Source: Onthophagus taurus
Lineage: Eukaryota; Arthropoda; Insecta; Coleoptera; Scarabaeidae
Direction: 5' to 3'
Length of the DNA: 64,000 bases
Assembly (NCBI RefSeq): GCF_036711975.1
Contig: NC_091971.1
Location: 11,291,501-11,355,500, forward strand
The notes under the pieces: generated by a model
Seen by the model: only the letters and a program-made list of their open reading frames with translations
Databases searched by the model: none
What the model was told of the DNA's origin: nothing
Position numbers and translations under genes: made by a program
Shown: one piece after another, positions 46,841-59,800 of the stretch
Numbering within the stretch: the stretch's first letter is position 1
Layout: each line of letters opens with the position of its first letter

Positions 46841-49800
46841 TTGTGTGAAATGATGGCGGAAGATAGTGATTCTTCAAATAATTCCCTCACTCAGCTTAGA
46901 TTACAAAAGCCCCCGAATATATCGCAAATCGAATCGTTACCTGTAAAGTCGCAAAATTTGTACGAGAAGCGATATAAATTATTTATGACATGGTGCGCGA
47001 GTAATAAAGAAACGCATTATTCTGAAAACGTAATGTTAAGATATTTTATGTACTTGGCGAAAAATTGCAAACCAACAACGTTATGGGCTGTTTATTCGAT
47101 GCTAAAATCGACGTTGTTAATCAAAAATAAAATTGATATTAGATTGTACACGAGAGTTACTGCATTTCTTAAACAACAAAATGTTGGATATAAAAGTAAG
47201 CAATCGAAGGTTTTTACTCCTCAAGAGATTCTAAAATTTCTTCGGGAAGCCCCTAATGAAAGATATCTGATGTGGAAGGTAATTTTTTTGAAATTTATTG
47301 TTATTTATTTATTAAGTGCTGCTTATACGTCAATTTTGCGCAAGCGCAGAGCCTAGAAACATAATTACTGTACGAGTGTGGAGAATTTCACGACGAGGTC
47401 GAAGACCGAGTCGTATAATCACAGGAGTACTGTAATGACTGTAATTATGCTCTAGCCCAGTGTTTTCCAAACTTTTTTCACCGTGGAACACTCCTTAAGT
47501 TTTAAATTTTTGTGGTAGCAATCAACGAGGCAATAAACATGTAAAGCTTTAAAATTTTTTCATTAAAGATTTCATTTATTTTATACTTTTTTGCGGTACA
47601 CTTACCGACTGTCTGCGGAACACAGTTTGGGAATCGCTGCTTTAGCCGACGTGTGATATACAACATTTTATCTACGACTACTAAAAATTACTTAAAAATC
47701 AATTTCTTTAAAAAGTTCTATTTTGACATTTATAAAAATATTTTGAAATAATTAAATAATAAGCAGACGAAAATAAAGAGTACATACATAACAAAAATTA
47801 AAGCCAAAGATACAGTCAGTCTCAAAAGTCATCGTACAGCAACGATTTTTGCATGATTTCTAAAATAGGATCATAAATAATAGTATATTATTATACGAAC
47901 ATATAATGAGTGCTATTATTTACTAAGGTCACGAGCGTATCGAGTGGCATAATTAACCTGAGTGAACAATAGCTATACTTTGTCCACGACTACTATTGAA
48001 ATTGAATCTATAAATTTATTTTTTTAAATAAATTTTTGAATAAAGTTTAAACGTCAATGTGACACAAATTAACTGTTACCAACTGTAACCAACTTCACAA
48101 CAATTTGACAAAATTAAATGTCAATTTTATGAAACGTCATGTTTTATTTTTACGAAAATGAACTAATTTATGCTTAAATCATACGAAAAAAGGAATTTAT
48201 CTACAACTATTCAATTATCTATTCGTTATACATTTGATTTTTGACGGGTAATGACACGCATTACTCGCATGACTGACAAGTGTTGAATAATAAAACCATT
48301 ATTCCCCAGTTCTGATACGACCTACTAATCAAAAAATAAAATATAACAGAAATTACAGCTTTCTTATATTGAGGTTATGTCTGAAATGTCTATCAAGTTT
48401 TTTTTTCTTTTTTTGATTTTTTTTTCAAAAGTAAATAGTTGTAGATAAAGTATAGTATTCAACTTGCGTATAATGGATGTGACCCACTCAGATTACAACA
48501 CTCGCTCGCTTCGCTCGCTCGTGTTGCAACATCATCTCCGTGGGTAACAGCCGCCATTATACGCTTGTTGAATAATATACTATTGTTTACGTTTTTTTAT
48601 GTCAAACCTTTAGAAAGTCTTAAAAAAATTAAATTGAGGTTTTTTTTGAAATTTTGACATTTCAAATTATTATTAGTCTGTCAAGTTGCACCGCTTTTAT
48701 TCAGTTTGTAAAAAATGACTACCCTTGTGTTTTAGAAAACTTATTTATAAGGTATATATTATAAGATAGTCGTGAGTATATTATTATACGAGCATAATAA
48801 TGAGGGCTATTATTCATTAAGGTTAAATTTATGTCACGAGCGTAGCCAGAGGCATAATTAACCTGAGTGAATAATAGCTCATTAAATGCGAGTAGAATAC
48901 AATACTTTGTCCACGACTACTATTGAAATTGATTACATAAATTTATTTTGTCCACGACTACCTTGTAATATATACCTTATGAATGAGTTTTCTAAAACAA
49001 AAGGGTAGTCATTTTTCACGGAGTGAATAACAAAGAAAATAGCTTCGTTGAAATGCAACTCTCTAAACAAAACTTCGTACTAAAAAAATTGAACGCATGT
49101 GGCGCCATCTGTTGGGGATATTTTGGAATTATTCAGCTAAGAACCGAATCACTAGAATACAGGTGAATCGGGTTTATATATAAAAGCTCCAACCACACCA
49201 CAGAATAACTGTTTGGAAAGTGATTGGAGCCACTATGTGGCTCCAATTAACGTTCCGACTGGTTGGGAGTTCTTCAGATACAATTACCTATGGCAATTAC
49301 ACCTGTCAAATAATGCCGCCACGTTTGAATATCACTGCATCATATGACATGTGAGATTACATATGACGAGCTTCCAACCAACAAGGTTAACGTTAGCTGA
49401 AACAAAGCTATAATGTCAATTATAATCTAATTATTTAATCATACCATTATTACTTTATTATACTCTTACCGAAAAATCACTTTAAAATGACATTTTCATC
49501 TGTCATTCTGAACAAACTTCAACTTTTTAAAAGTTGAAGTTAGCGGCAAATTTAAAAATATAACACGAATTGGAATCTATACTTTTTAAATTAAAAGAAT
49601 GATACTGGTAATAATTGTTATTGCTGTCTCTCATCATTCCCACTATTAATAATAAAATTGTTAGTTTAATTAAATTATTTCAGTATAGCCGCTAATGCTA
49701 TCTTACGGTGGGATTTCGACATACATACAATCAGTCTCAAGTTTTCCTATCAAAGATCCCTGGTTAAACGTAGACGTTAAAATTTCATAAAACCTCAATT

Positions 49801-52392
49801 TAATTCAATTTTTAGGAGTTTCTAAAGGTTTGACATTAAAAAAACCTAAACAAATTCCTTTTTTCGTAAAACGACGTTTTATAAAATTGACATTTAATTT
49901 TGACAAATTGTTGTGAAGTTGGTTACAGTTAGTAACATTGAATTTATGTCACATTGACGTTTAAACTTTATTCAAAAATTTATTTATTGTCAAATTGAAA
50001 ATTAATTAATTTATGCTTAAATCATACGAAAAAAGGAATTTGTTTACGTTTTTTCAATTTCAAACTTTTAGAAAGTTCTAAAAAATTAAATGAAATTGAC
50101 GTTTTTTGAAATTTTGACGTTTCAAATAATTATTAGTCTGTCAAGTTGATTACCCGTGAATAATGATTATTCACCGCTATTATTCACTCTGATTATTAAG
50201 GTTTCATTTATAAGGTAGTTGTGTACTCGAAAATAGTATACTAAAAAACAAGTTTCGTAAGGACGCTTGAAATGCACGAATTCCAGTTGAAAAACGAGTT
50301 TTTTAATGAATGAGTCCTTCAAGTCTTATGAAACGTGTTTTTTATGCTATTTTTTGTAATTCGCGTTGTTATCCTTTTTTTTAACAAAATTAAAATAAAT
50401 TTTGACAATGTAGGGGAATGGGTATGTAGCAGTTGGTAACACTTGAAAATAGAAATTGAATTGACAATTACAAATTGTCAAAACATAAAATGTATTCACC
50501 TTAAAAAGAATGTTTCATGTACACCTTCCAAAATAAGAGAAATTGCTTACAGTTCGATGTCCTCATCATTGTGGATTCTGTAGTCGATGCTAAGAACGTG
50601 TTTAAACATCCATAGACAAAAATTGTCACATTGACAACTAGAAAAATTAATGACCCTATGTCACAATTTGAACTGGTTCCATAAAATGTTACTCATTGTT
50701 GTCTCATTACAGCACTCGTTGAAGTACTGTAATAGCTTTCATTATCGTTGCGAATTACAAAAAAAATAATACAATATGTTTAGTCGACGGACCTTGGGTC
50801 TCGTGTGATTACACAACTCGGTCTACGACCTCGTCGTGCAGTTCTCCACACTCGTACAATAATTATGTTTCTAGCCGAGTTGTAATATAAATAACTATTA
50901 CATATCTTTCTAACGTTATGTAACTTCACATTTTTTATAACTAGTGATGTAATGAATTCCATTACCTAACTACAAATTGATAAATTGACAATCTGTCAGT
51001 AATAGAATAAGTCAAGTTTTGAACAAATATTGTTTTTTCAATGGAATTAGATAAAATTTTGTACTTAACTCACGTAATTTACAGAGCTCGCTCGCTTCGC
51101 TCGTCGAACAAAATTAGTCTTTTCATAACTGGTTACGTAAAATTTAATTTTCATAATGGAGTTAGATAATTTAAATTTAAAGAAAGATGTTTTATTATCA
51201 ACCCTTATATTTTATATCATGTGTAATATAAATAGCTATTATATATCTTATAGGGTAGAAACATGATCACAATAACGAGGCTGTAGTATTCCAGGACGAG
51301 GTCATAGCCCGACTCGTATAATGACACGAGTGCTGTAGTTACTTTGTAACCGGAGCTTAGTACAATAATTTATTTTCGTATGATCCGGTTTAATCACACG
51401 CATGGATGTGATACAAAATTTTATATACTGCTTGGAAAAATTAATTTAATCGTTTACTTCTTTTGTCAAATAACAATTGTAGAATTTATAAAAAAATTAA
51501 AAATATCTTAGTTATCTCCATACACATCAGAGACCCTGTATATTAATTTTTATAACTTATTAACTTTTAGGTTTGTTTATTAATTGGGATATCTGGAGGT
51601 TGTGGTAAAGATGAATTACGAAAATTAAGAGTAAAAGATATCGCCGATAAAGAGGATATATTGATAATAACAATACAAAATTCGAATGGGAAAATGCGAA
51701 CATTTACGATTACAAACGACATGTTTGACGGAGTAGAACCTTTACAACTTTACAGAGAATACTTCTCATTAAGGCCAATTCACTGCGAACACAACACATT
51801 TTTTGTTAGTTATAAAATGGGGAAATGTTCAGTACAAGTAATTGGTATCAACTCATTTTCAAAAATTCCCAGTTTGATTGCAAAGTATTTACAATTGCCG
51901 AATCAACGAGAATACACCGGTTTCTGTTTTCGTCGAACTTCCGCTTTGTGGTTAGCAAGCGCTGGTGCTGATGCATTTGCGCTAAGAAGACTTGTTGGAT
52001 GGAGAACATCTTCGATAGCTAGACGTTATATTGATGAAGGATATTCTAGTACTAAAAAAAATAATAATGCGGAAGAATCTGTTGGAAGTAATATCGTTAA
52101 TATTAACGATAACTCTACTTCTAATGAATTTAATTTAACTAAAGATAATATAGCGGATGGTATAACAATAAATGGAATGGAAACTGAGATTAAAATTTGT
52201 CCAAATGATGATCCATTAGACGATAGCGACATTAATGAAGCAACATTTACTGCAACAATCCCAGAAATTTCAAATGAATCATCTAATGATGTAAATCCTG
52301 AAACGAATCAACAACCACGTGTTACTACTTCTGGATCTTGTGTTAATATTTATAATTGTACTAATTGTACTATTATTATTAATAGAAAATAG
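46841..52392 (+). CDS. Crypton-like tyrosine-recombinase-fold protein, copy 2
   Basis: Exons 46,841-47,278 and 51,571-52,392 join in phase 0 to 419 residues, the same length as copy 1. By eye exon 2 differs from copy 1 at about 17 of 822 bases, roughly ten of them amino-acid changes: GGCGRDE to GGCGKDE, KLKVKDI to KLRVKDI, PNSNGK to QNSNGK, VNYRMGK to VSYKMGK, DAFTLRR to DAFALRR and others. As in copy 1, the first catalytic Arg and the His of HxxR are replaced while FRRTSA, GWRTSS and ARRYIDEG remain. No stop or frameshift is present in either exon. Its stop is 90 bp from the stop of the convergent DCTN5 gene; AATAAA lies at 52,423. Its 5' neighbour here is the IST1 pseudogene with a retained copy of the divergent promoter region. 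Function is unknown. Confidence 0.8.
47458..47639. mobile_element. Short hAT-like MITE (copy 2)
   Basis: Same insertion as at 39,714-39,895, at the corresponding place in the second duplication unit, with the same flanking TCTAGCC/TTTAGCC target sites. Confidence 0.75.
47752..50200. other. Copy-2-specific repeat block in recombinase-like intron
   Basis: Collinearity with copy 1 stops at about 47,752 and resumes at about 50,200. In between are inverted repeats of the GTCAAATTATTATTAGTC, CTACTCGCAT, GTAGTCGTGGACAAAG and TCAAACCTTTAGAAAG families, and CTCGCTCGCTTCGCTCGCTC (about 48,500). No reading frame resembles a protein. In copy 1 this space holds the nested Crypton-like unit instead. Confidence 0.55.
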
Positions 52393-52482
52393 TTATTTAT
52401 TGATGTTACTTTATTTATTCTTAATAAAGATTTAAAAATGCATATATATTATTCTTACAATAAATATTAATACAAAAATTAA

Positions 52483-53031
52483 TTATATTAATTTAGCTGG
52501 AACAAAATGTTTATAATAAGCCCTGGTAAAATCAATCATTAAATCCATTTCACACTCAGGAACCTCTCCAAACTGCATCCCAGGATTTCCTTTATACCTA
52601 GTAAACGGTGGTATAACAGTTTCAGGAGGGATAACAGCATTATCCTCTATAACACAGCAATCTTTTAACTGGCATCGTCGCCCTATCACGCAATTTTTCC
52701 CAATATAGACGTACGATCCAACCACAGCAGCATTAACCACAGAATTTTCACCAATAAACACATTATCTCCCATAATTAACGGAAAAAATGCGACTCCTTT
52801 ACTAAATTTTTTAAAAGGGGGTCGAATAACTGCTCCTTTACTAATTACACAGTATCGTCCCGTTTTTACACTCGCCAAATCGCCTCGAATTATAGCATCC
52901 GCTTGAACTATAACCCTTCCTTGAAGAATTATATTTTGCGAGCCACACAGAACCGATTGTTTGCTTACTTTGTTACCGGAAGCTGTTTCCACGTAATCAC
53001 CTTTCCGATATGTTATATCACGCATTTCCAT
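52483..53031 (-). CDS. DCTN5: Dynactin subunit 5 (p25)
   Basis: Pointed-end complex subunit of dynactin, which helps dynein bind cargo. Single exon, 182 residues, the length of the human protein. It is a left-handed beta-helix built of hexapeptide repeats (for example [53 protein letters not shown]). Family blocks [37 protein letters not shown] and [20 protein letters not shown] are nearly identical to vertebrate p25. Start ATG 53,031 begins [13 protein letters not shown]. It is the intact copy; the broken one is at 45,030-45,568. The duplication endpoint lies three codons into this frame (about 53,022), so the start codon and promoter come from unduplicated sequence. It is convergent with the recombinase-like gene. 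Confidence 0.97.
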   Translation of the reverse strand: MEMRDITYRKGDYVETASGNKVSKQSVLCGSQNIILQGRVIVQADAIIRGDLASVKTGRYCVISKGAVIRPPFKKFSKGVAFFPLIMGDNVFIGENSVVNAAVVGSYVYIGKNCVIGRRCQLKDCCVIEDNAVIPPETVIPPFTRYKGNPGMQFGEVPECEMDLMIDFTRAYYKHFVPAKLI

Positions 53032-53891
53032 TATTAATTTGTGTTAAATCGTTTAATACAAAAGATTGGTTTTTATGAAATATTTGACGTTTGTAGGTTA
53101 GATTTTTTGACAGGTGAAAGTAAGGTTAGGACTAACCCAATAATAAATTTAGGGTTCCATAAATCATTATTTAATGCACAATATATATTGTATTACAGAA
53201 AATTATACAGGAGTAAAAGAAATTATTTTAAATCGTTCGATAGAAAAGATAAATTTTTATGAAAAATTTTACGTTTGTAGGTTAGATTTTTTGACAGATG
53301 AAAGTTAGGTTAGGATTTGGATAAATTTAAATTTTTTGATAAAAACACAATAATTATTGGTTTCCATAAATCATTATTTAATGTACAATATATGTAGTAT
53401 TACAGAAAATTGTCCAGGAGAGAAAAGAAAAACAAGAATTATAACGTAGTTCAACATATTAAGGTTGTTAAAAACAAATATATTCCTAATTATTACAATA
53501 AAACATCGATAATGTATTTACAAAATGGAGTGTAGATAACTTAAAAATACCTAAACTAACTATTCTAGAGCTACAGTGACTTACCAAGAAATCAATTTGT
53601 ACAAAAAATATATGAGTTTATAAACAGTATAAGGTAATTTACATGTACCCAAACATTTTTTTACATATCTGATAAATTAGATAATTTTTCAAATAATTTT
53701 TCCATTCAAAATTAATTTAAATTATCTTGTTTTTGAAAATAACAAATAAAAGTTTGTACTTATGTTAAATAAATGGAGATAAACTTTGTTTTAATAAGAC
53801 GAAATAAAAAACTAATTCAAACTTTTTTTTAGCACCAATGTCCAACAAAAAAATTCTCTTACACCATTCATAAAATTAAATATTTTAACTC
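53032..53891. other. Intergenic: DCTN5 upstream, PHF3-like gene downstream
   Basis: Contains two imperfect direct copies (about 53,055-53,225 and 53,240-53,420) sharing TTTTTATGAAA, ACGTTTGTAGGTTAGATTTTTTGACAG-type sequence and CCATAAATCATTATTTAATG. The DCTN5 promoter must be near 53,040-53,150. No coding sequence is seen. Confidence 0.5.
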
Positions 53892-56800
53892 TCAACACTC
53901 ATCTTCCAACCCTGGAATAGGAGGTTGACTCATGTCCCGAGATCTTTTATTTTGCAATGGACACACATTTTGTGCTTGTGGAGGGGCGACGATTAATGGT
54001 GGAGGTTGAGAAAACAAACTCGGACTTGGAGTATAAATTGGAGGTGGTGGAACCTCTTTTTCAGGTTCATTCCTTTTTTGTTTTTTCACCGGCGTTTCGG
54101 TTTCTCCCAACATTTCAGCCGCTTTCCTAATCAGATCTTCTTCAGATAAGGAACTCAACACGCTTGAAGAACTTTTATCAGCTTCTGCAGACGGTTGGGG
54201 AGAATTAGCAGCCGATTGTTTATTTCCTTTCAATTTAGGGAGATTTAACGGAATCGTTGGAGATGACGTTTCAACTTTTTGATTTGTACGCGAACTTATT
54301 TTCGGAAGCATTAAAGGAATTGTCAAATCTTGTTGAGGGGACGATACCACTTTACTAGTCTAAAAGTAAAATGAGATTTAAATAATTGAATAATAAATAA
54401 CCTTTATTATTTAACTTACTGGCGAATCGGATTCTGTTTTTGTTTGTGCTCCAATGATTTTAATGTTTTCTAGAATCTGTTGGAGATTATTTGGTAAAGC
54501 TATATTAGCTAAAGCTGACGTTCCTATATCAGAACTTGTGGCTGAAGCTGAAGAAACGATATCTTGGGACATGTTTTGTATTTCCGCTTGTTGCATCGCG
54601 ATTATTTGATCTAATTCAGCCATTTTTCTTTGTAATTCCAGCGTACTTGCAGGAAGATTGTTGGTGTCTTGCAAATCTAAGCCTAAAATCCCACAAAAAA
54701 AATTAAAAATGATAATCCCAAATTAATTTCAATACAACTTACCTGGTATATCATCAAATTTATTACTAAAAGGTTTAAAGGTTTGCGACGAAAGAAATGA
54801 TGAATTACTTTTAATAACTGGATTTATTAAGGTTGTTGTAGTAGTAGAAGCAGCTTGGGTAGCAGTTTTATTAGTGGAGTCTGTAGATGGCAGTGGTGGA
54901 GTTGTAGCTTCAGGATCTGAATCTTCGGGACTATAAGGTTCATCTTCATCAGCAGTACTCGTTGCTGAAGGAGCTGGCAGTGGCGTTGATGTGTTATAAA
55001 CAGGTTTTAATCGGGGATCGCGACTCGGTGGTGGAGTGTAAGATCTTGTAGTTGTAGCAGGAAGTGGAGGCGTTGCCGAACGGGCTTTTACAGTTGGGGA
55101 GGAAACGGATGAATCAATTTTTGATTTTTTATTCAAAACGGCGCTTGTTATTGAATCTAACATTGGTCGTTTTCGTTTATCACGGACGATTATTCCAACC
55201 AACAAAGGTGGACGATTATCTTCAAATCCTACAAATAAATAATAAATTAAAAAATTAAGAGATTATTTTTAATTTTAATTTACCTGCTCCATTTATTGGG
55301 AGTAAAGCTGGCGGAATAGGATCGTTACTACCCAATGGCAAAATGTAAAAATCTTTCACTGCTTTGTTGATAGATTTAACGACTCCTAAACGATTTCTGC
55401 TTGATAAATAACTATACAGTGCGATGTAAGGCATCTTTTCTTCTATGTTTGTCGCGTTTAGGCGGAGTAACGAGATCATTTTGCTGTGTAAACACTTCAT
55501 TTTTCCTATATAATCCCACACAGTTTCGGGAGTAATTCTTCCAACTATATCTAATGATGGTGGAAGTTCATCACTTAACCCATTACAATCTCCTAAAAAA
55601 ATGTATTTGTTGTAATTATGTTTTTAAATTGTACATTAATTTCTAACCAGAAACTTCATGTGCTGTAATTGATATTTGAGCAACATCCACCATATTAATT
55701 GTTCCAGTCCATATATTATCAGCTGTTCGAGACTCAACACTTTCTGCTTTAGGAGAAATCGATTCAATAGTTTCTACCGATATTGATTTTATTGGTTTTT
55801 TCTTTTCTGCAATTGATATTAATATTATTTTAGTACTTATAATAAATAAAAAAATAAGCATTAAATAAAGTGACACTCTTCTTATTAATTGTATATGCAC
55901 CAAATAGTACCTTTATTAATAAATACCTTTAGAAGAAAAATTATATCAAGTGAAGTATTGATAAGTTCATCTGATGATAAAACTGATTCTTTGGAATTAT
56001 CTAACAGTTAATTGTTAATGCAGAAAACAATATCCTTTTATTCAGAGGTTGTTGAAGCAAATACCAAAAATTATCTCCTTAAAGGTTTCCTTACAACAAA
56101 ACAGGTAGGGGTTATTCAACTATTCAGCTAAGGTAAGTACTTGAGCGGGATACGCAGGCAACTATTTTAAAATATTTATAGTTACATTGGAAAGAGTATT
56201 AATATCTAAAAATCGAAAATTTTTCTCATCCAAGTGATATAAAGAGATAGGGTAGATGGCAACCTAACAGACTGTGCCTTTGAAAAGGGGCAAGGGAGCC
56301 ACATTAACCCAGAACAAATACTCCAGGCAATTACAACCTTTGTTTAGAAATATGGAAAGTATAATTTATTTATGTGTAAATGGCAGGAAGTAATTACAAG
56401 GAGAGGAGGAAATCTGCGGCCGAAATAAGAACAGAATGATATTCAAAGCAATAATGTTTATATTTCGAAGAGATACTTTGACTCACTTCTTTTGAAGTTA
56501 GTAACAGCTATGTATTTTTAGATTTCCAAGCGTCTGACCCAATTTTTCAATAACTTGAAGTTATACAGATGTTTTTCCTTATTGCAATGTTGCATTCAAT
56601 TAATTTTTAATCATTTATTTCATTTAATATACAATTTATTAGATCTTAAACTAGTTATAGCTTAAATAACGAAAAAAGTATTCTTCTGTAACAATTAAAG
56701 CCCGGACAATTTAGGTAACGTGCACTCTCCACACGCTTTATGTTGCTGAACTTGGGTTAAAGGCATTTGATAGGTACTTTCCCAAATTGTCCGGGCCTTG

Positions 56801-59800
56801 GTAATAACCCTTGAGATAGATGAGCCAATAAGAAATCTAAGAATAGAGTAAATTTTGTATCAAATATTATGTGTCTTTTGGACAATGTCTTACCTCTTAA
56901 GGTTTAGTCGTGAAAAAAACTTTCAGTTGTCAATGTCAACTTTAATTTTATTATTATATTCGTAATCTAGATAAAATAACCTTTAAAGTGAGTCCAAACT
57001 TGACGCATTTATCTCATAAATCCAAAAAGTTCCAACTTTTAATCTTGACATGAAACAGGTTAAAAATAAAAAGAAAGTGCGGAAAAGTGACTAACACTAG
57101 ATTAACTTCAGTTATAAAACTTCTATTATATGATAACTAACTTCAGGTTTAAAATGGCAACCTCAATTTCGACATATTTGTAATCTTCATAAAAAATCCT
57201 TCAAAATGAGTCCAAACTCGACATACTTAACTTTAATATTAATGGAGATACAATCACTTCCGGTTTGAAACGTCAACGTCAATTTTGACATAAATGTCAT
57301 CTTCATTAAAAAACCTTTAAAGTGAGTTCAAAGATGATCACTTATTTCAAAGAACAAAAAACATTAAACCCAAAATTAGCAACAATGAAGATATCAATTC
57401 AATTTTAAATATTAATACCAACCTTAATTTTTATTTTATGTCAAAATGACGTGGACATTTCAAACCGGAAGTTGACCATAACTTCATTAATATTGAAGAT
57501 AAATATGTCGTGTTTGTACTCATTTTAAAGGATTTTTCATGAAGATTGCAAATATGTCTAAATTGAGGTTGACATTTTAAACCTGATGTTAGTTATCATA
57601 TAATAGAAGTTTTGTAACTGAAGTTAACCTAGTGTCTTTTATTTTTAACCTATTTTTTTTGGGTCATTTCACGTTGATTAAAAAAAAATCGTCGATTTTT
57701 AAGTCACATGATGGTTCTTGAATTTTTCCAAAGTCAATTTTCAATAGTTTGAGCCTGTCTATTCTGAGAAGTCTTATATTTTTAAAGAGATGAAAACGAA
57801 AATCTCGTTTTTCTTAACATTGTTCATTTATGGCTTAGTTAAGTGATGCATAACGCGGTCCAATTTGTTTTATTAATTATTATAATGGTTTTATTGCAAT
57901 GTACTCTAATTATTATTGAAGATGTTCCAAATGTCGCTCATTAATTCCGAAATAAAATTAAAGAACTGATTGGCTAGTAAAATATTATTATTATTATCTC
58001 AATTTCCCCTTCAACACAGCAGAATTTCGCCATAAAGCGATTTAAATGAAATTATAATATGCCATACCCACATTTTGTAATGGTTTTGATATCAAGTTAT
58101 CTTTTATTTTTACAAATTTAGAAAATTGTAATCTTATTTTCTATAGGAAAGTATTAACAACTCAAGAATTCAAAATTTAAAACAACTCAAAATCATAAAA
58201 GTCCATGATGTGGTTTCCCTCTATTAGTATCTACACAATATGTTTAGTATATGCCTAGGAATAAGAAAAGTGTCAGTTTATTACTTTTTTCTTATATGAG
58301 GTATTAAAACAAATTTAAAAAATAAGACTTTTTTTACCTGTTTTATCAGTTGTAACTGTCATAACTGGTGTACTCTGTGGTTCATCACTTTCGCTATTTC
58401 TTGGTGGTGTAGGAATTGTAACGGTAGAACTAGGTTCGTGATCACTATCGCTCTCTGGATTACCAGCAACAACATCTTCTTGCGGAACATGCTTCCATAA
58501 TCGATCTTCAAGCGGTGGCACGATTTGTTTATCAACGAGTTGCTCCAAAATTTCCTTCGATTTCTTATCCAACTTAGTTTCTGCGGCCGGTTCTTTTTTG
58601 TGCCTTGAACTTTTATGCGAGCTTTTCCTATGACGATCTCTATCGCGACTTCTCGATCTATGTTTATCGCTATGCCTAGAACGATCCCTGCTACGCGATC
58701 TTTTCTTTCGATCGCGTTCTTTATCTCTACTCCTATCTTTATCCTTATCTCTATCTCTACTGCTTGAACGATGATCTTTCCTTCTTTCTTTACTATCGCT
58801 TTTTTCTTTACTCGATTTTCTATCTCGGCTTCTTTCGCGCTTTTTCGAAGATTTTTTATCTTTATCTTTCGACGAGTCCTTTTTCCCATCATCCTTTTCA
58901 ACTTCGTTGTTTAACGCGGTTATAACTTCCGTTACAGTTTGATCTTTTGGTCGATCGTCTTCGAAAACTTGTTCTCCTTTATGAGTTTTAAATACGTATT
59001 GTCTATTACAATTTAATAACTCCAATTCAGATTTTTCAATCATATCTAATTGGTGTTTAGCTTCCCGTTGTCTCCAAAGTGCTAATTCTTGGCTAGCTAA
59101 ATCATCATGCGATAAACGCACCAATTGATACGGATTGATCGCTTTCTCACAAATCCTCCTCCATAAAGTTTGATTTTTAACATCTTTTATGTTAAAAATT
59201 AAACTACGATATTTCGTCCTATATTTTTGCCCTGTATCTCCGAAACATTTATAAAGTTGACTTTCTATGTCGTTAGAAATGTTTGTTACTTCATTCGGGG
59301 TTAATTTTAAATCGTCGGTCATTTTTAATCGATTCATTAATTGTTCCATTAAAGTTTTTCTTACATTATCGCGTACATTTTCAGTTTTTGGTTGTTGATT
59401 AACTTCCGCTTGGCGTGCTTTAGGAGTTTTCATTACGACCACTTTTTCTTTTGGGGGCGGTGGTGTCGTTTGTTGTCTCACTCCAGGGTTTAAAATTCTC
59501 GGTTTTGTTGGTGTTGTTGTATTTGTTACTGCTGATTGCGGTCTTGTTATTGGTACTGGTTGAATTAATTTAACCGTTTTTTGGGGAGTCGATGGTGCGT
59601 TTTTATTTAGAATTTTTACACCAGTAATCTAAAGTGACAAGAAAATAATTTACCTTAAATATAGGAACTTTTAAAATGTTTGTTTTTTTTAATTTTGACA
59701 TTTGACTTTTTCAATGATGAGGTTAATTTATTTATCGACACATTTTTAATATCAAATATAAATCAAACATCACTTTAATGTTTTATACCTCAATCATTAA

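Larger units (their letters stand above)
45570..53022. repeat. Tandem segmental duplication, copy 2 (7.45 kb)
   Basis: Second unit of the direct duplication described for 37,836-45,568. The junction reads ATATCACG (DCTN5, end 45,568), one A, then AAATGGACCTTG (IST1, from 45,570). At most a base or so of microhomology is present. The right end is inside DCTN5 at about 53,022; the sequence beyond it is unique. Confidence 0.93.
55910..58330. other. Repeat-rich intron of PHF3-like gene
   Basis: Most of the 2.5 kb intron between the TFIIS/RS exon and the first SPOC exon. It holds a small palindromic element at 56,700 and a fold-back element at 57,093. The rest is A/T-rich without recognisable coding. 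Confidence 0.6.

Noticed and set aside
52026-52232. 68-codon minus-strand frame inside recombinase-like copy 2 (and twin at 44,573-44,779)
   Set aside because: Antisense shadow of the open exon; present in both copies only because they are duplicates.
58359-58901. 180-codon minus-strand open frame rich in Lys/Arg/Ile
   Set aside because: It is an alternative-frame shadow of the RS/KD-rich region of the PHF3/DIDO1-like exon at 58,338-59,628.
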